Part shown: positions 53,139 to 63,287 of the stretch, in pieces | Layout: each line of letters begins with the position of its first letter | How positions within the stretch are numbered: position 1 is the stretch's first letter | Source of the DNA: Rhodocytophaga rosea | Lineage (GTDB): Bacteria; Bacteroidota; Bacteroidia; Cytophagales; 172606-1 | NCBI RefSeq assembly: GCF_010119975.1 | Contig: NZ_CP048222.1 | Location: 4,606,501 to 4,670,500 of the forward strand | Direction: 5' to 3' | Length of the DNA: 64,000 nt | Notes under the pieces: model-generated | The model's input: only the letters and a program-made list of their open reading frames with translations | The model's database searches: none | Told to the model about the DNA's origin: nothing | Made by a program: the position numbers and the translations under genes

Positions 53139-55013
53139 ATGTACAATATTGAAGACTTAAATATGAGGCTCCTCTCTGAGTTAAAGGAAATAGCTGAAAA
53201 ATTAGGAGTCAAAAACTTCAGAAAATTCGCCAAGAAAGAATTGATCTACAAAATTCTTGACCAGCAGGCAATCATGCCAGACGCTGCCACCATCCCTGAT
53301 GTAGCCGAAGCAAGTCCCCGCGTAGAAGAAAAAAGACCAGTACCTGTAGAAGAAAAAAAACCTGGTGGCGAAGAAGAAAGAAGAAGACACCGCGTAAAAC
53401 GCGAAAATGTGAAAGAAGTACCTGTTGAGCAACTAAGCCTTATAAATGGCCTGCATGCCAACGGTGGCAACGGAACGCCAGTATTACCAGAGCCTGTAAT
53501 CGAAACCCCGGTTTTTGAAGAAGAACCACCTGTGGTATATGAAACTGAAATTATCGAACCTGTTGCAGAGAAAATTGTAGAGCAGAAAGAATTCCGGGAA
53601 CGCGAACCCAAAGAATTTGTAAACCGCGAAAACACCACTAATCCACAAACCCCTATAATTCGCGAACGAGAAAATATCCGCAACGACCGCGAAAATCCTA
53701 ATCGTGAGATTAACAACCGGGATAATAATAATAAAAATAACCGGGAACGCGAAAACCGGGATATTGGCAACCGCGATAATAGCAATCGGGACAACAATAA
53801 CCGCGAAAATAATAATCGTGAGATTAACAACCGGGATAATAATAACCGCGAAAATAGCAATCAGCGCAAACCAAACAATAATTATAGTGTCCGTGAATTT
53901 GATGGCCTGATCGAGAATGAAGGAGTGCTGGAAATTATGCAGGATGGATATGGGTTCCTTCGTTCAGCAGATTATAACTACTTAGCCAGTCCGGATGATA
54001 TTTATGTATCTCCATCGCAGATTAAATTATTCGGCTTAAAAACCGGAGATACGGTAAAAGGACAAATTCGTCCGCCAAAAGAAGGCGAAAAATACTTCGC
54101 TTTATTACGGGTAGAAACTATCAATGGTAAAACTACCGAAGAAATCCGCGACCGCATTCCTTTTGAATACCTCACTCCACTATTCCCTGAAGAAAGATTA
54201 AACCTGAGCACTAAGCACGACCAGTTTTCTACCCGTATTCTGGATTTGTTTGCGCCTATCGGAAAAGGCCAGAGAGGTATGATTGTGGCCCAGCCGAAAA
54301 CAGGTAAAACTGTATTGCTCAAACAAATAGCCAATGCCATTGCCGAAAATCATCCGGAAGTATACCTGATTGTATTACTGATAGACGAACGTCCGGAAGA
54401 AGTGACTGATATGGCCCGCAGTGTAAAAGGAGAAGTGATTTCTTCTACGTTCGATGAACAGGCAGAACGCCATGTAAAAGTTGCCAGTATAGTGCTGGAA
54501 AAAGCCAAACGGATGGTAGAATGTGGCCATGATGTAGTAATTCTGCTTGATTCTATTACCAGGTTAGCCCGTGCCTATAATACCGTGGTTCCTTCCTCCG
54601 GTAAAATTTTATCTGGTGGTGTGGATGCCAATGCCTTACATAAACCTAAACGTTTTTTTGGCGCAGCCCGGAATGTAGAAAATGGCGGTTCGCTTACCAT
54701 TATTGCTACAGCTCTAATTGAAACCGGTTCTAAGATGGATGAGGTGATCTTTGAAGAATTCAAAGGTACTGGTAATATGGAACTGCAACTCGACCGCAAA
54801 CTTTCTAACAAGCGTATCTATCCGGCTATCGATGTACCTGCTTCCGGAACCAGAAGAGAAGACCTGCTGATCAACGAAGACGAACTTTCCAGGGTATGGA
54901 TTCTGCGCAAACATATGGCCGACATGACTTCCAACGAAGCCATGGAGTTCCTGCTTGATAAAATGAAAGGTACACGCAATAACGAAGAGTTCCTGATATC
55001 AATGAACAGGTAA
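53139..55013 (+). CDS. rho: Transcription termination factor Rho with long Asn/Arg-rich insert
   Basis: A 624-residue helicase-type terminator that binds nascent RNA and releases RNA polymerase. Residues ~1-45 are the Rho N-terminal helical domain ([18 protein letters not shown]). Residues ~50-245 are a disordered insert, ending in an Asn/Arg/Glu low-complexity run ([14 protein letters not shown]...). The RNA-binding fold starts near 255 ([15 protein letters not shown]), and the ATPase follows with Walker [12 protein letters not shown] and Walker [17 protein letters not shown]. The insert is absent from E. coli Rho; a similar insert in Bacteroides Rho drives condensate formation. Long leader and its own promoter; a strong terminator follows. 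Confidence 0.95.
   Translation: MYNIEDLNMRLLSELKEIAEKLGVKNFRKFAKKELIYKILDQQAIMPDAATIPDVAEASPRVEEKRPVPVEEKKPGGEEERRRHRVKRENVKEVPVEQLSLINGLHANGGNGTPVLPEPVIETPVFEEEPPVVYETEIIEPVAEKIVEQKEFREREPKEFVNRENTTNPQTPIIRERENIRNDRENPNREINNRDNNNKNNRERENRDIGNRDNSNRDNNNRENNNREINNRDNNNRENSNQRKPNNNYSVREFDGLIENEGVLEIMQDGYGFLRSADYNYLASPDDIYVSPSQIKLFGLKTGDTVKGQIRPPKEGEKYFALLRVETINGKTTEEIRDRIPFEYLTPLFPEERLNLSTKHDQFSTRILDLFAPIGKGQRGMIVAQPKTGKTVLLKQIANAIAENHPEVYLIVLLIDERPEEVTDMARSVKGEVISSTFDEQAERHVKVASIVLEKAKRMVECGHDVVILLDSITRLARAYNTVVPSSGKILSGGVDANALHKPKRFFGAARNVENGGSLTIIATALIETGSKMDEVIFEEFKGTGNMELQLDRKLSNKRIYPAIDVPASGTRREDLLINEDELSRVWILRKHMADMTSNEAMEFLLDKMKGTRNNEEFLISMNR
53631..53873 (+). repeat. Asn/Arg codon-rich degenerate repeat in rho
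   Basis: Imperfect repeats of units like aataataaccgcgaaaat code for NNREN and NNRDN steps over about 80 residues. The pattern suggests growth by slippage and drift. Confidence 0.7.
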
Positions 55014-55042
55014 TTTGTTTAGAATATTAATATTGTTACTAT

Positions 55043-55073
55043 AAAAAAGCGGTGCTCAACACACCGCTTTTTT
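55043..55073 (+). terminator. Intrinsic terminator after rho
   Basis: A perfect 12-bp stem (55043-55054 with 55062-55073), 7-nt loop, ending in a T-run. Confidence 0.9.
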
Positions 55074-55225
55074 ATTGCCTGCAACTCAGTAAATGTGCAG
55101 GCAGTATTTTGAATAAGATTCGATTTGCAAAATAATTCTCTTATTTTTCGTAACAGATTCATACCATCTTGAAGCCAGAATGAATGACCATTGGCCCGTA
55201 ATAAATTATTGTAAAAATTGAATGT

Positions 55226-56293
55226 ATGCGTAAACGATCGAAGAATATTAGTAAAAAAGTAGGCCAGTCTCCGGGTGCTCTGATCTATACCGGCGACAAA
55301 CCTCTGAAGGACGTTACTATTACTATTATTGAATACAATGCAAAAGAGTATAAAAAATTCATAGCAGCAACGCTGGAGGAGTGTCTGGCTTGCAAATTTT
55401 CGAGAAATATTAGCTGGATTAATATAGATGGTATACACAATATTGATATCATTAAAGCTCTGGGAGAACAGTATGACCTGCATCCCTTGCTGCTGGAAGA
55501 TGTACTGGATACACAGATCCGTCCAAAAATCGAGTTTTACGACAAATATGTGTTTGTTGTGCTGAAAATGCTGCGGTACAATAAAACTACTCTGGAAGTA
55601 GAAGCCGAACAGGTAAGCATGGTACTTGGTGATACTTATGTTATTTCATTGCAGGAAGAACGGGAAGGCGATGTATTTGATCCGATACGAACCAGACTTG
55701 AAACTGCCAGTGGGCGTACCAGGCGTTCAGATGCCGATTTTCTTTTTTACTCATTAATCGACACCATTGTAGATAATTATTTTCTGGTACTGGAAAAAAT
55801 AGGAGAAAGGGTAGAAGCACTGGAAGATGAAATTACAAGCCATCCTTCAGAAAATGCCCTCAAAACGCTCTACAAACTCAAACAGGAACTGGTTTTTATC
55901 CGCAAATCGGTCTGGCCGCTGCGGGAAGTAATCAGCAGTCTGGAACGGGAAGAAACGCCTTTGATTCACAAAGAAACCCGTAAATATATCCGGGATGCCT
56001 ACGATCATACCATACAGGTGATTGATACAACCGAATCATACAGGGACTCGATGGGAAGTTTACTGGATATTTATCTGACAAGTATCAGCAATCGCACTAA
56101 TGATGTGGTAAAAGTGCTCACTATTATTTCCACGATTTTTATGCCCCTCACCTTTATCGCTGGTGTATATGGAATGAATTTCGACTTTATGCCTGAACTC
56201 CGGTGGAAATACAGCTATTTTGTGGTACTTGGAATTATGTTGTTGAGTGCCCTGGCCATGCTCCTGTGGTTCCGCCGGAAAAAATGGATTTAG
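55226..56293 (+). CDS. corA: CorA-family Mg2+/Co2+ transporter
   Basis: A 355-residue channel protein, long cytoplasmic funnel then two C-terminal helices. Selectivity motif GMN is present in FIAGVYGMNFDFMPEL (residues ~310-325), followed by helix 2 and a basic tail RRKKWI. The N-terminal domain has the usual alpha/beta layout (LLLEDVLDTQIRPKIEFYD). Moves Mg2+ and possibly Co2+ or Ni2+ inward. Transcribed alone. Confidence 0.94.
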   Translation: MRKRSKNISKKVGQSPGALIYTGDKPLKDVTITIIEYNAKEYKKFIAATLEECLACKFSRNISWINIDGIHNIDIIKALGEQYDLHPLLLEDVLDTQIRPKIEFYDKYVFVVLKMLRYNKTTLEVEAEQVSMVLGDTYVISLQEEREGDVFDPIRTRLETASGRTRRSDADFLFYSLIDTIVDNYFLVLEKIGERVEALEDEITSHPSENALKTLYKLKQELVFIRKSVWPLREVISSLEREETPLIHKETRKYIRDAYDHTIQVIDTTESYRDSMGSLLDIYLTSISNRTNDVVKVLTIISTIFMPLTFIAGVYGMNFDFMPELRWKYSYFVVLGIMLLSALAMLLWFRRKKWI

Positions 56294-56327
56294 CGTTTTT
56301 CATGGACCTAGCTGTTGCGTTGTCGCC

Positions 56328-57380
56328 TTACAAAGCCGATTTACTGGCTGAGATTAATCCATAATCCAATAATGTGGGGATATTTTCGGATGTAGGTGTT
56401 AAACCTGCCTGTGAAAACCAATTCCGATACTCCTTACGGCTATATGCCCGGCCTTTCGTATGCATAAAAAGCATCCCCGAATAATCAGTTACAGCCAATG
56501 GTCCGTCTAAGTTATCATTCAGAAAAGCATCGTGTACCCACAACTCTCCTCCAGGACGAATAACATCAGCAAAACGTTTGGCCAATACCATACATGTTTC
56601 AGTAGGCCAATCGTGAAATACGCTGGCGGCTAACAGGATATCTGCCTGAGGTAATTCATCTATAAGCATATCACCAGCCTGGAAGCTTATGCGTTCCTTT
56701 ACACCCGCAGCTCCTTTCCGGTTGCTTTTGGAAAAGGTATCCAGAAATTCTTTAGCTACTGCTAATACAGCAGGGCGGTCAAAAATAGTAGCGGTAGCCT
56801 CAGGATTGGCCAGGAGCCATTCGTAGGTATAGAAACCTGTTCCAGCGCCTACATCCAGCAAATACGCTTTTTTCTGTGGTAATTTGCTGGCTACAATAGG
56901 TGATAAGTATTGGGCTCTGCCTGCCAGCGCCAAAGTAAAAAACCTGGCTGTTTCCTCTTCATCCATCACAGAAGGGGTATCTCCTTCTTTCACATAGGTT
57001 AATGCAGACTCATCTAATGGGCCATCGTTTTTCAGAAGTTGTGTCATCTCTAATACGCCTGCATTGTCTTTTTCCAGTCCTATATAGGAAATCAGATTGG
57101 GTTGAGTAGATTCAATGAGATGCTTGCCCATCTCAGTAATATATAGTTTATTTTCAGTATTGAAATTGAGCAGTTGCATGGCACAAAGAGCCGGAAATAA
57201 TACCATCGCAGGCCGTTCTTTTAATCCTAATTTCGCTTGTAACTCCTCTATAGAGCAAGGCTCTTTTTGTAAGTGTTCAAACATGTGAAAGTGATGCACC
57301 CCAGCAATTAATAACTGCGAACTGGCCATGGCACGTAAGTGTCTGGTGATGGGAGCAAGGTCAAGGAGTGACGTTTCCAT
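56328..57380 (-). CDS. SAM-dependent methyltransferase (O-methyltransferase type)
   Basis: A 350-residue protein. An N-terminal winged-helix dimerisation domain (~1-115, ITRHLRAMASSQLLIAG, LGLKERPAMVLF) is followed by a Rossmann methyltransferase with motif I LLDVGAGTGFYTYEWL (~174-189), then FQAGDMLIDELPQADILLAASVFHDW. The layout resembles plant-type or antibiotic O-methyltransferases acting on small aromatic or macrolide molecules. Substrate unknown. Minus strand, next to a subtilase gene in the same direction. Confidence 0.87.
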   Translation of the reverse strand: METSLLDLAPITRHLRAMASSQLLIAGVHHFHMFEHLQKEPCSIEELQAKLGLKERPAMVLFPALCAMQLLNFNTENKLYITEMGKHLIESTQPNLISYIGLEKDNAGVLEMTQLLKNDGPLDESALTYVKEGDTPSVMDEEETARFFTLALAGRAQYLSPIVASKLPQKKAYLLDVGAGTGFYTYEWLLANPEATATIFDRPAVLAVAKEFLDTFSKSNRKGAAGVKERISFQAGDMLIDELPQADILLAASVFHDWPTETCMVLAKRFADVIRPGGELWVHDAFLNDNLDGPLAVTDYSGMLFMHTKGRAYSRKEYRNWFSQAGLTPTSENIPTLLDYGLISASKSAL

Positions 57381-57433
57381 AATAATAGGTTAGATTAATA
57401 TAAGGCAAAATAGGTAAGCTGCTTCTGGTTTCC

Positions 57434-58951
57434 TTACTCCTCCCAGAACACTTCTATGATCTCATTTCCCAGATCAATGGTAGTTTTGGTTTCTTCAGAG
57501 TGCCGCTTGAAACTAAGTTTGCCTTTTGTTACACCTAGTAATTCCTGTTTGAGGACGAAATGCTGATTTTTCTTATGGAATACGACAGCTCGTTCAACCT
57601 TGTCATTTTCCATAGCAAGATTAAATACCGTGCCTTTCTGGCGGATGGTTGTGATCTTGTTGAGTGTAAGCGTAGAATCTTTGAGCAATTGAAGCGCCTT
57701 AGCTGCATTGGGTACGCCATAGCCTACATAATTATTGCCATACGGATACAAATGCCCTGATTTTTCTATAATGTGTTTAAGTTGTTTATTGGTGAGTTCC
57801 GGAGCCGCTTCCATCAGGCAGGCTGCAAACCCGGTAATAACAGGTGCAGAAAAAGAAGTACCGGAAGGGGAGAAACAAGTTACATTAGGTTTCAAATAGC
57901 TCAAAAATTCAGGGCCAATGCTGCTGTAGGAAATCTTATCTTTAGACTTTGCTTTAGTAGAACCCACCGATAATACGGCTTCTGCATCAGCTGGGGTAGA
58001 TACAATTTTCCAGTTGGGATCGTCGCCTTCATTACCGGCAGATACTATAATGAGCATGCCTTTTTCTTCAGTAGCAATCTGAGTAGCCCGGCTGATCATA
58101 CTGGTTTTGCCATCCATTTCTACTGGTTTGTAATTTTCTTTAGAATCTGTAAAACCCAGGGCATATCCAAGGGAAGTATTGATCAGCCTTACTCCCAGAC
58201 TATCCATGTGTTCCATGGCGGCTATCCAGTTGTCTTCTTCGCTGCGGGTTTCTCTGGTGCCATGATCAGTTCGGGCTAAGTAAAAAGTAGCGTTGGTCGC
58301 AAGTCCGTATTGTAACTTTTTTTCAGGTTCAAAACCGGCAATCATCTGCAATACTTCGTTCCCATGATAATCAGAATTAGTTTCCAGGTCAGTGAAATGG
58401 TCTCTTTTCTGAGGATTTACAAAATCTTTGATATCTGCAATTTTATTTCCTGTAATCAGGTGGCGCAGTGATTTATTGGCCGTAACTCCATAAAAACCCA
58501 CATCAATTACGCCTACTTTTACCCCTTTTCCACTCAGGTTTTTTAACACAAATGCTTCTGCCCCAATTTGAGAAAGTACTGTGCTATAATATTCAGGTTT
58601 AAAGTCAGCACCCGGAGCAGAACTGATGATAAGGTTGCGGTTGATGGGTACCAGTTCCTGTACAAAAGAAAATTGCTGTGCCTGTTTTACTTGCCTCTCA
58701 TCTAAAAAAGCGGATACTGCATTGAGCCATTTAGAAATCACAATAGGAGTAATCCCCTTGTTTTGCAAACTATCAATATATGGTTTATCAACTGGTATAT
58801 CAGTAAATAAAAGCTTAGTCGAAAGAAATGGATTTGTAAGATTTGAAGTAAATGCCGGATGTTTGTCTTTGAATACGATCCAGTATTTGTTTTGTGCCTG
58901 CAATTCACAAATCCACAGCGAAAACAGTAAGAATACATAAATTTTTTTCAT
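57434..58951 (-). CDS. Secreted subtilisin-like serine protease (S8)
   Basis: A 505-residue protease with a signal peptide (1-20, ELQAQ), a propeptide-like region (~20-115) and a subtilase domain with the triad Asp150 (VGVIDVG), His196 (SDYHGNEV) and Ser366 (GTSFSAP), plus oxyanion Asn307 (SAGNEGDD). The C-terminal ~80 residues after the catalytic domain are not a T9SS sorting domain, so it may be periplasmic or released by another path. Substrate unknown. Confidence 0.92.
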   Translation of the reverse strand: MKKIYVFLLFSLWICELQAQNKYWIVFKDKHPAFTSNLTNPFLSTKLLFTDIPVDKPYIDSLQNKGITPIVISKWLNAVSAFLDERQVKQAQQFSFVQELVPINRNLIISSAPGADFKPEYYSTVLSQIGAEAFVLKNLSGKGVKVGVIDVGFYGVTANKSLRHLITGNKIADIKDFVNPQKRDHFTDLETNSDYHGNEVLQMIAGFEPEKKLQYGLATNATFYLARTDHGTRETRSEEDNWIAAMEHMDSLGVRLINTSLGYALGFTDSKENYKPVEMDGKTSMISRATQIATEEKGMLIIVSAGNEGDDPNWKIVSTPADAEAVLSVGSTKAKSKDKISYSSIGPEFLSYLKPNVTCFSPSGTSFSAPVITGFAACLMEAAPELTNKQLKHIIEKSGHLYPYGNNYVGYGVPNAAKALQLLKDSTLTLNKITTIRQKGTVFNLAMENDKVERAVVFHKKNQHFVLKQELLGVTKGKLSFKRHSEETKTTIDLGNEIIEVFWEE

Positions 58952-59008
58952 ATTTGTCAGCCGTTTACAGACGCATTTTATAGGGAAACATAAGTAAATA
59001 TACGTAAT

Positions 59009-60301
59009 ATGAGATATCTGCCCATCGGAAAAGAGCTATTTATCCAGAACCGGCAAAACCTTGCCAAATTGTTGCCACCACACGCTATGGCTATATTTCA
59101 TTCCAATGATATTATGCCTACTAACGCAGATGGTACCATGGGTTTCCGTCAGAACAATGATTTATTTTATCTGTCTGGCATAGATCAGGAAGAAAGTATA
59201 TTGCTGTTGTTTCCGGATAGCCAGGAGCCTAAACACAGGGAAATATTATTCTTAAGGGAAACCAGCGAACATATTGCCATCTGGGAAGGACATAAATACA
59301 CTAAGGAAGAGGGGATGGAGACTTCAGGCATTACTTCCATTTTCTGGGCACAGGATTTTTCCAGAATTCTGCATGGCTTAATGACGGAATGCGAATATGT
59401 ATATCTGAATTCTAACGAGCATACCAGGGCTGTAATTGAAGTAGAAACCAGGGAGGCCAGGTTTATCCGCTTTATGAAGGAACACTATCCTTTGCATGAC
59501 TATAAACGGGTAGCTCCTTTGATGCACCAGTTACGGGCTATCAAATCAGAAAAAGAAGTAGAACTGATCAAAACGGCCTGTTCTATTACCGAAAAAGCTT
59601 TCCGCCGCTTACTCACTTTTGTAAAGCCAGGGGTAATGGAATATGAGATTGAAGCAGAGTTGTACCATGAATTTCTACGGAATCGTTCCAAAGGTCCGGC
59701 TTATACGCCGATTATTGCTTCCGGTGCCAATGCCTGCGTATTGCATTATATAGAGAATAACCAGTTTTGTAAAGATGGCGATGTATTGTTATTGGATGTG
59801 GCCGCCGAATATGCCAATTATGCCTCCGATATGACCAGAAGTATTCCTGTGAACGGACGTTTTACACCCAGGCAGAAGCAGGTGTACAATGCCGTATTAC
59901 GGGTAATGAAAGAAGCTACACAACTGCTGGTGACCGGCAATATCTGGGATGACTACCACAAAGAAGTAGGCAAAATAATGGAGAAGGAATTGATTGGCCT
60001 GGGCTTACTCGATGCCACTGCCGTAAAAAACCAGGACCCGGACAAGCCTTTGTATAGAAAATATTTCATGCATGGCACTTCACACTTTCTGGGCCTCGAT
60101 GTGCACGATGTGGGCAATAAATACCGCCGCTTTGAGCCAGGAATGGTGTTTACCTGCGAACCTGGCATATACATTCCGGAAGAATCTCTGGGAATCCGTC
60201 TTGAGAATAATATTTTAATTACAAAAGATGGCAACATTGATCTGATGGCCAGTATTCCGATTGAAGCCGAAGAAATTGAGGCGTTAATGAATAGTAAGTA
60301 A
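59009..60301 (+). CDS. Aminopeptidase P family (Xaa-Pro) protease
   Basis: A 430-residue cytoplasmic 'pita-bread' metallopeptidase removing N-terminal residues before proline. The dinuclear metal ligands are all visible: Asp263, Asp274, His359, Glu384 and Glu399 (blocks LLLDVAAEYANYASDMTRS, HGTSHFLGLDVHD, FTCEPGIYIP and GIRLENN). N-terminal creatinase-like domain covers ~1-170. Divergent from the subtilase gene (57 bp apart). Confidence 0.93.
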   Translation: MRYLPIGKELFIQNRQNLAKLLPPHAMAIFHSNDIMPTNADGTMGFRQNNDLFYLSGIDQEESILLLFPDSQEPKHREILFLRETSEHIAIWEGHKYTKEEGMETSGITSIFWAQDFSRILHGLMTECEYVYLNSNEHTRAVIEVETREARFIRFMKEHYPLHDYKRVAPLMHQLRAIKSEKEVELIKTACSITEKAFRRLLTFVKPGVMEYEIEAELYHEFLRNRSKGPAYTPIIASGANACVLHYIENNQFCKDGDVLLLDVAAEYANYASDMTRSIPVNGRFTPRQKQVYNAVLRVMKEATQLLVTGNIWDDYHKEVGKIMEKELIGLGLLDATAVKNQDPDKPLYRKYFMHGTSHFLGLDVHDVGNKYRRFEPGMVFTCEPGIYIPEESLGIRLENNILITKDGNIDLMASIPIEAEEIEALMNSK

Positions 60302-60397
60302 TATACCTGGTGCACCTTCATCTGTGGATTCACATATCTGCTTTGTACATCAATACCTGGGTGGCGTGCATAAAATTAGTGCTGAGAGCAAACAGCC

Positions 60398-61819
60398 TCA
60401 CTCCTTTACTGGAGAAAGTCCGATTTTCCGGCCGTTTTCCAGCATAAAGGCAAAAGCTTCCTCGTATTCATTGCGGATGTGGCCTTCCAGAATAGCTTCC
60501 CGTAACACAGATTTAATCTCACCTACTTCCTTGCAGGGTTTTAGTCCGAAGGTTTCCATAATGATCTCTCCGGTGATTACCGGCTGGAAATTGCGGAGTT
60601 TGTCTTTTTCTTCCAGGTCATGCAGTTTTTGTTCTACCTTATCAAAGTTCTGGATATAGCGTTTTACTTTGTCGTGGTTTTTGGAGGTAATATCTGCCCG
60701 GCAAAGCAGCATGAGCGCTTCCAGGTCGTCGCCAGCTTCAAACAGCAGGCGGCGCAGGGCAGAATCGGTAATATTTTCTTTCACCAGCGCAATCGGCCTC
60801 AGATGCAGCCGGACCAGTTTCTGCACAAAGCGCATTTTCTCATTCAAAGGCAGTTTAAAGCGCTTAAATAATTGGGGAGTCATTTTGGCTCCCAGGTCTT
60901 CATGCCCATGAAATGTCCAGCCTACCTTCTTGTCGTAGCGTTTAGTGGCTGGTTTGGCAATATCATGCAGAATAGCTGCCCACCGTAGCCACAAATCCTG
61001 AGAATGCTTGCTTACATTATCGAGTACCTGCAGGGTATGATAAAAATTATCTTTATGGCCTTTGCCATCCAGGGTTTCTACTCCCTGAAGTTCTACCATT
61101 TCCGGAAAAATAAGTTTGAGCAAGCCAGAATGATAGAGCAGTTTAAATCCATACGAAGGCAGCGGCGAAAGAATAATTTTATTCAGCTCCTCAATAATCC
61201 GTTCCATCGAAACTATTTCAATCCGGCCTTTTTCCTCCACAATTGCTTCAAAGGTGCCAGGCTCAATATCAAACGTAAGCTGGGAAGCAAAGCGGATGGC
61301 CCGCATCATACGCAGGGGGTCATCAGAAAAAGTGATTTTAGGCTCTAAGGGTGTCCGGATAATTTTTTTCTGCAGGTCTTTTAAGCCATTAAATGGATCA
61401 ATCAGTTCGCCAAAATCAGCTATATTCAAACTGATCGCCATTGCATTAATAGTAAAATCCCGGCGGTTCTGGTCATCTGATACAGTGCCTTCTTCCACAA
61501 TGGGTTTGCGGGAATGACGCTGATACGATTCTTTACGGGCTCCTACAAATTCCACCTCCCATTCGTCCAGTTGCAGCATGGCCGTACCGAAGTTTTTGAA
61601 ATACGATACATTGGTTTCCCGGTCGCTGTTTTTAGCCACTTGTTTTGCCAGGTCGATGCCACTGCCAATACACACAATATCAATATCTTTGGATGGCCGC
61701 CTCAGCAATAAATCCCGCACAAAACCTCCGATCACATAAGCTTCCACTCCGAGCTGTCTGGCGCTTTCGGCAACCAGCCCGAATACCGGATTTCGTTGGA
61801 GGGTTTCTGCAAAATTCAT
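60398..61819 (-). CDS. CCA tRNA nucleotidyltransferase / HD-domain protein
   Basis: A 473-residue class II nucleotidyltransferase adding or repairing the tRNA 3' CCA end. The head domain opens with AYVIGGFVRDLLLRRPSKDIDIV, supplying the metal-binding Asp pair, then the RRDFTINAM block and DPLRMMRAIRFASQLTF. The C-terminal half carries an HD-type domain (AAILHDIAKP), as in many bacterial CCA enzymes and poly(A) polymerases. Poly(A) polymerase is an alternative reading, which is why no symbol is given. Confidence 0.9.
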   Translation of the reverse strand: MNFAETLQRNPVFGLVAESARQLGVEAYVIGGFVRDLLLRRPSKDIDIVCIGSGIDLAKQVAKNSDRETNVSYFKNFGTAMLQLDEWEVEFVGARKESYQRHSRKPIVEEGTVSDDQNRRDFTINAMAISLNIADFGELIDPFNGLKDLQKKIIRTPLEPKITFSDDPLRMMRAIRFASQLTFDIEPGTFEAIVEEKGRIEIVSMERIIEELNKIILSPLPSYGFKLLYHSGLLKLIFPEMVELQGVETLDGKGHKDNFYHTLQVLDNVSKHSQDLWLRWAAILHDIAKPATKRYDKKVGWTFHGHEDLGAKMTPQLFKRFKLPLNEKMRFVQKLVRLHLRPIALVKENITDSALRRLLFEAGDDLEALMLLCRADITSKNHDKVKRYIQNFDKVEQKLHDLEEKDKLRNFQPVITGEIIMETFGLKPCKEVGEIKSVLREAILEGHIRNEYEEAFAFMLENGRKIGLSPVKE

Positions 61820-61929
61820 GATATGCTTGGTCTGTTCATTAAAAGAACCTGCAAGTAAAACAGATATTTTGAATACTTCACAGGTTCAGCCCATTTTTCA
61901 AATTCCGGGATAGCCTATTATACTACATT

Positions 61930-62508
61930 TTACTTCCGGAGGAAAGCTATTTGCCCGTTAAGTTCCAGCCTGATAATGGTAGAAAGCCTGACTGTATTTT
62001 TAGTTTTATCAACTACCGGCAGGTTCACTACATGATCTACGGCGTTTACTATATCGATTTCTACGTCGGGGAGGGTAGCAGGTTTGGGTTGCAGGTGCTG
62101 GCAGGCTGAAGTAAAGGTAATGGCTCTGCCACACTTTTGGATCAGTTTCTGGCAAAACTCATCCCGGTTGAGTTGTACCGCAATACTTCCATCAGAGGCC
62201 AGTAGGTTCGGCGCTACATTTTTTCCTTTCGGATAAATCACTGTCAGTGGTTTTTCGGCATATTCTACAATGTCCCAGGCAATGTCGGGCACTTTCTGCA
62301 CATAATCGTATAACTGGCCAATTTCAGCAATCATCACTACCAAAGGCTGACTGGCAGGACGCTTTTTTATAGATAAAATTTTATTAACAGCTTGCTGGTT
62401 ACGTACGTCGCATCCCATGCCCCAGACAGTATCAGTTGGATATAAAATTACTTCTCCATTTTTAATGGCTTCTGAGGCTGTTTTAATTTCTTCAGTCATG
62501 TATGGCAA
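61930..62508 (-). CDS. tsaC: Threonylcarbamoyl-AMP synthase (TsaC/Sua5)
   Basis: A 192-residue YrdC-type enzyme that makes threonylcarbamoyl-AMP for the t6A37 modification of tRNA. Visible blocks are ILYPTDTVWGMGCDVRNQQAV, KILSIKKRPASQPLVVMI and, near the end, VDKTKNTVRLSTIIRL. The protein lacks the extra C-terminal Sua5 domain, so it is the short TsaC type. Cytoplasmic, minus strand. Confidence 0.9.
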   Translation of the reverse strand: MPYMTEEIKTASEAIKNGEVILYPTDTVWGMGCDVRNQQAVNKILSIKKRPASQPLVVMIAEIGQLYDYVQKVPDIAWDIVEYAEKPLTVIYPKGKNVAPNLLASDGSIAVQLNRDEFCQKLIQKCGRAITFTSACQHLQPKPATLPDVEIDIVNAVDHVVNLPVVDKTKNTVRLSTIIRLELNGQIAFLRK

Positions 62509-62605
62509 TATAAAATTAATAGATTCTAAGATTAAAAAATATATCTGACTTATTGAACCAGATCGAAATTATATTAGATAATAAAAAGTTTTTAAGTCTA
62601 TACAT

Positions 62606-62992
62606 TCAATCTTCCTCCTCATAAAATTCCTGTAAAGCGCCGAAATAAGTCTGGTTCCAGCCATCGGTAATATCAGCAAAATCTTCATCGGGAATGTTGG
62701 TATGCCTCAATTCAACGGAAGTTCCTTTTTTATGCGGATGGAGTTTAATGGTGACGATAGATTCTGCCGACTGGTCGCCAAAATACCATTGCTGCACAAT
62801 CTTTTTGCCCTCTTCAAATTCCAGATTTCTGCCTACAATACTTCCATCCCACAGCGAAAATTCCGAACCTGGCTCTGTAGACATTTCTACTTTGTCGCCG
62901 GTCCATAATTGCAGGGTAAGCGGATGGGTTAAAGCCAGGTATACTTCTTCCGGGGTGGCTGGTATAATGTAATACTGTTTGAAATCTTTCAT
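62606..62992 (-). CDS. SRPBCC / AHSA1-like ligand-binding protein
   Basis: A 128-residue protein of the START-like SRPBCC fold. Start MKDFKQYYIIPATPEEVYLAL at 62992 is chosen because it opens the family fold; the longer frame to 63040 adds a short basic leader without family features. Other blocks are LWDGSIVGRNLEFEEGKKIVQQW and VELRHTNIPDEDFADITDGWN. Function unknown; the fold binds hydrophobic ligands or acts as a co-chaperone. Confidence 0.85.
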   Translation of the reverse strand: MKDFKQYYIIPATPEEVYLALTHPLTLQLWTGDKVEMSTEPGSEFSLWDGSIVGRNLEFEEGKKIVQQWYFGDQSAESIVTIKLHPHKKGTSVELRHTNIPDEDFADITDGWNQTYFGALQEFYEEED

Positions 62993-63287
62993 AAGCTTAG
63001 GAATCCGGTTACTCAGAAATTTTCGGTGAAGTAAATACAATTTTTTAAATGTTGTTACTCCGGAAAAAAGTATGTAGCAAATTGTTCACTGAATGTAAAC
63101 ATAACACCTGTTTACTGATCACATTTGATAGAATTCTGCGAAGTAAGGTAATACCTGCCTGGAGCAATAGTGCTCATCACTTCCGGGCGGAAAAGTAGTA
63201 AATTCTGGTAAATGAACGAACCAGTTTTAGCTGAAGAAAAGTAACTTGAAATAATCAGGCGTGAATGAGATGACCCTTTGAGCTGAC

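Noticed and set aside
53246-53860. 204-codon Leu/Ser/Arg-rich frame antisense to rho
   Set aside because: It is the mirror of the Asn/Arg repeat codons in rho and has only the low-complexity content expected from that.
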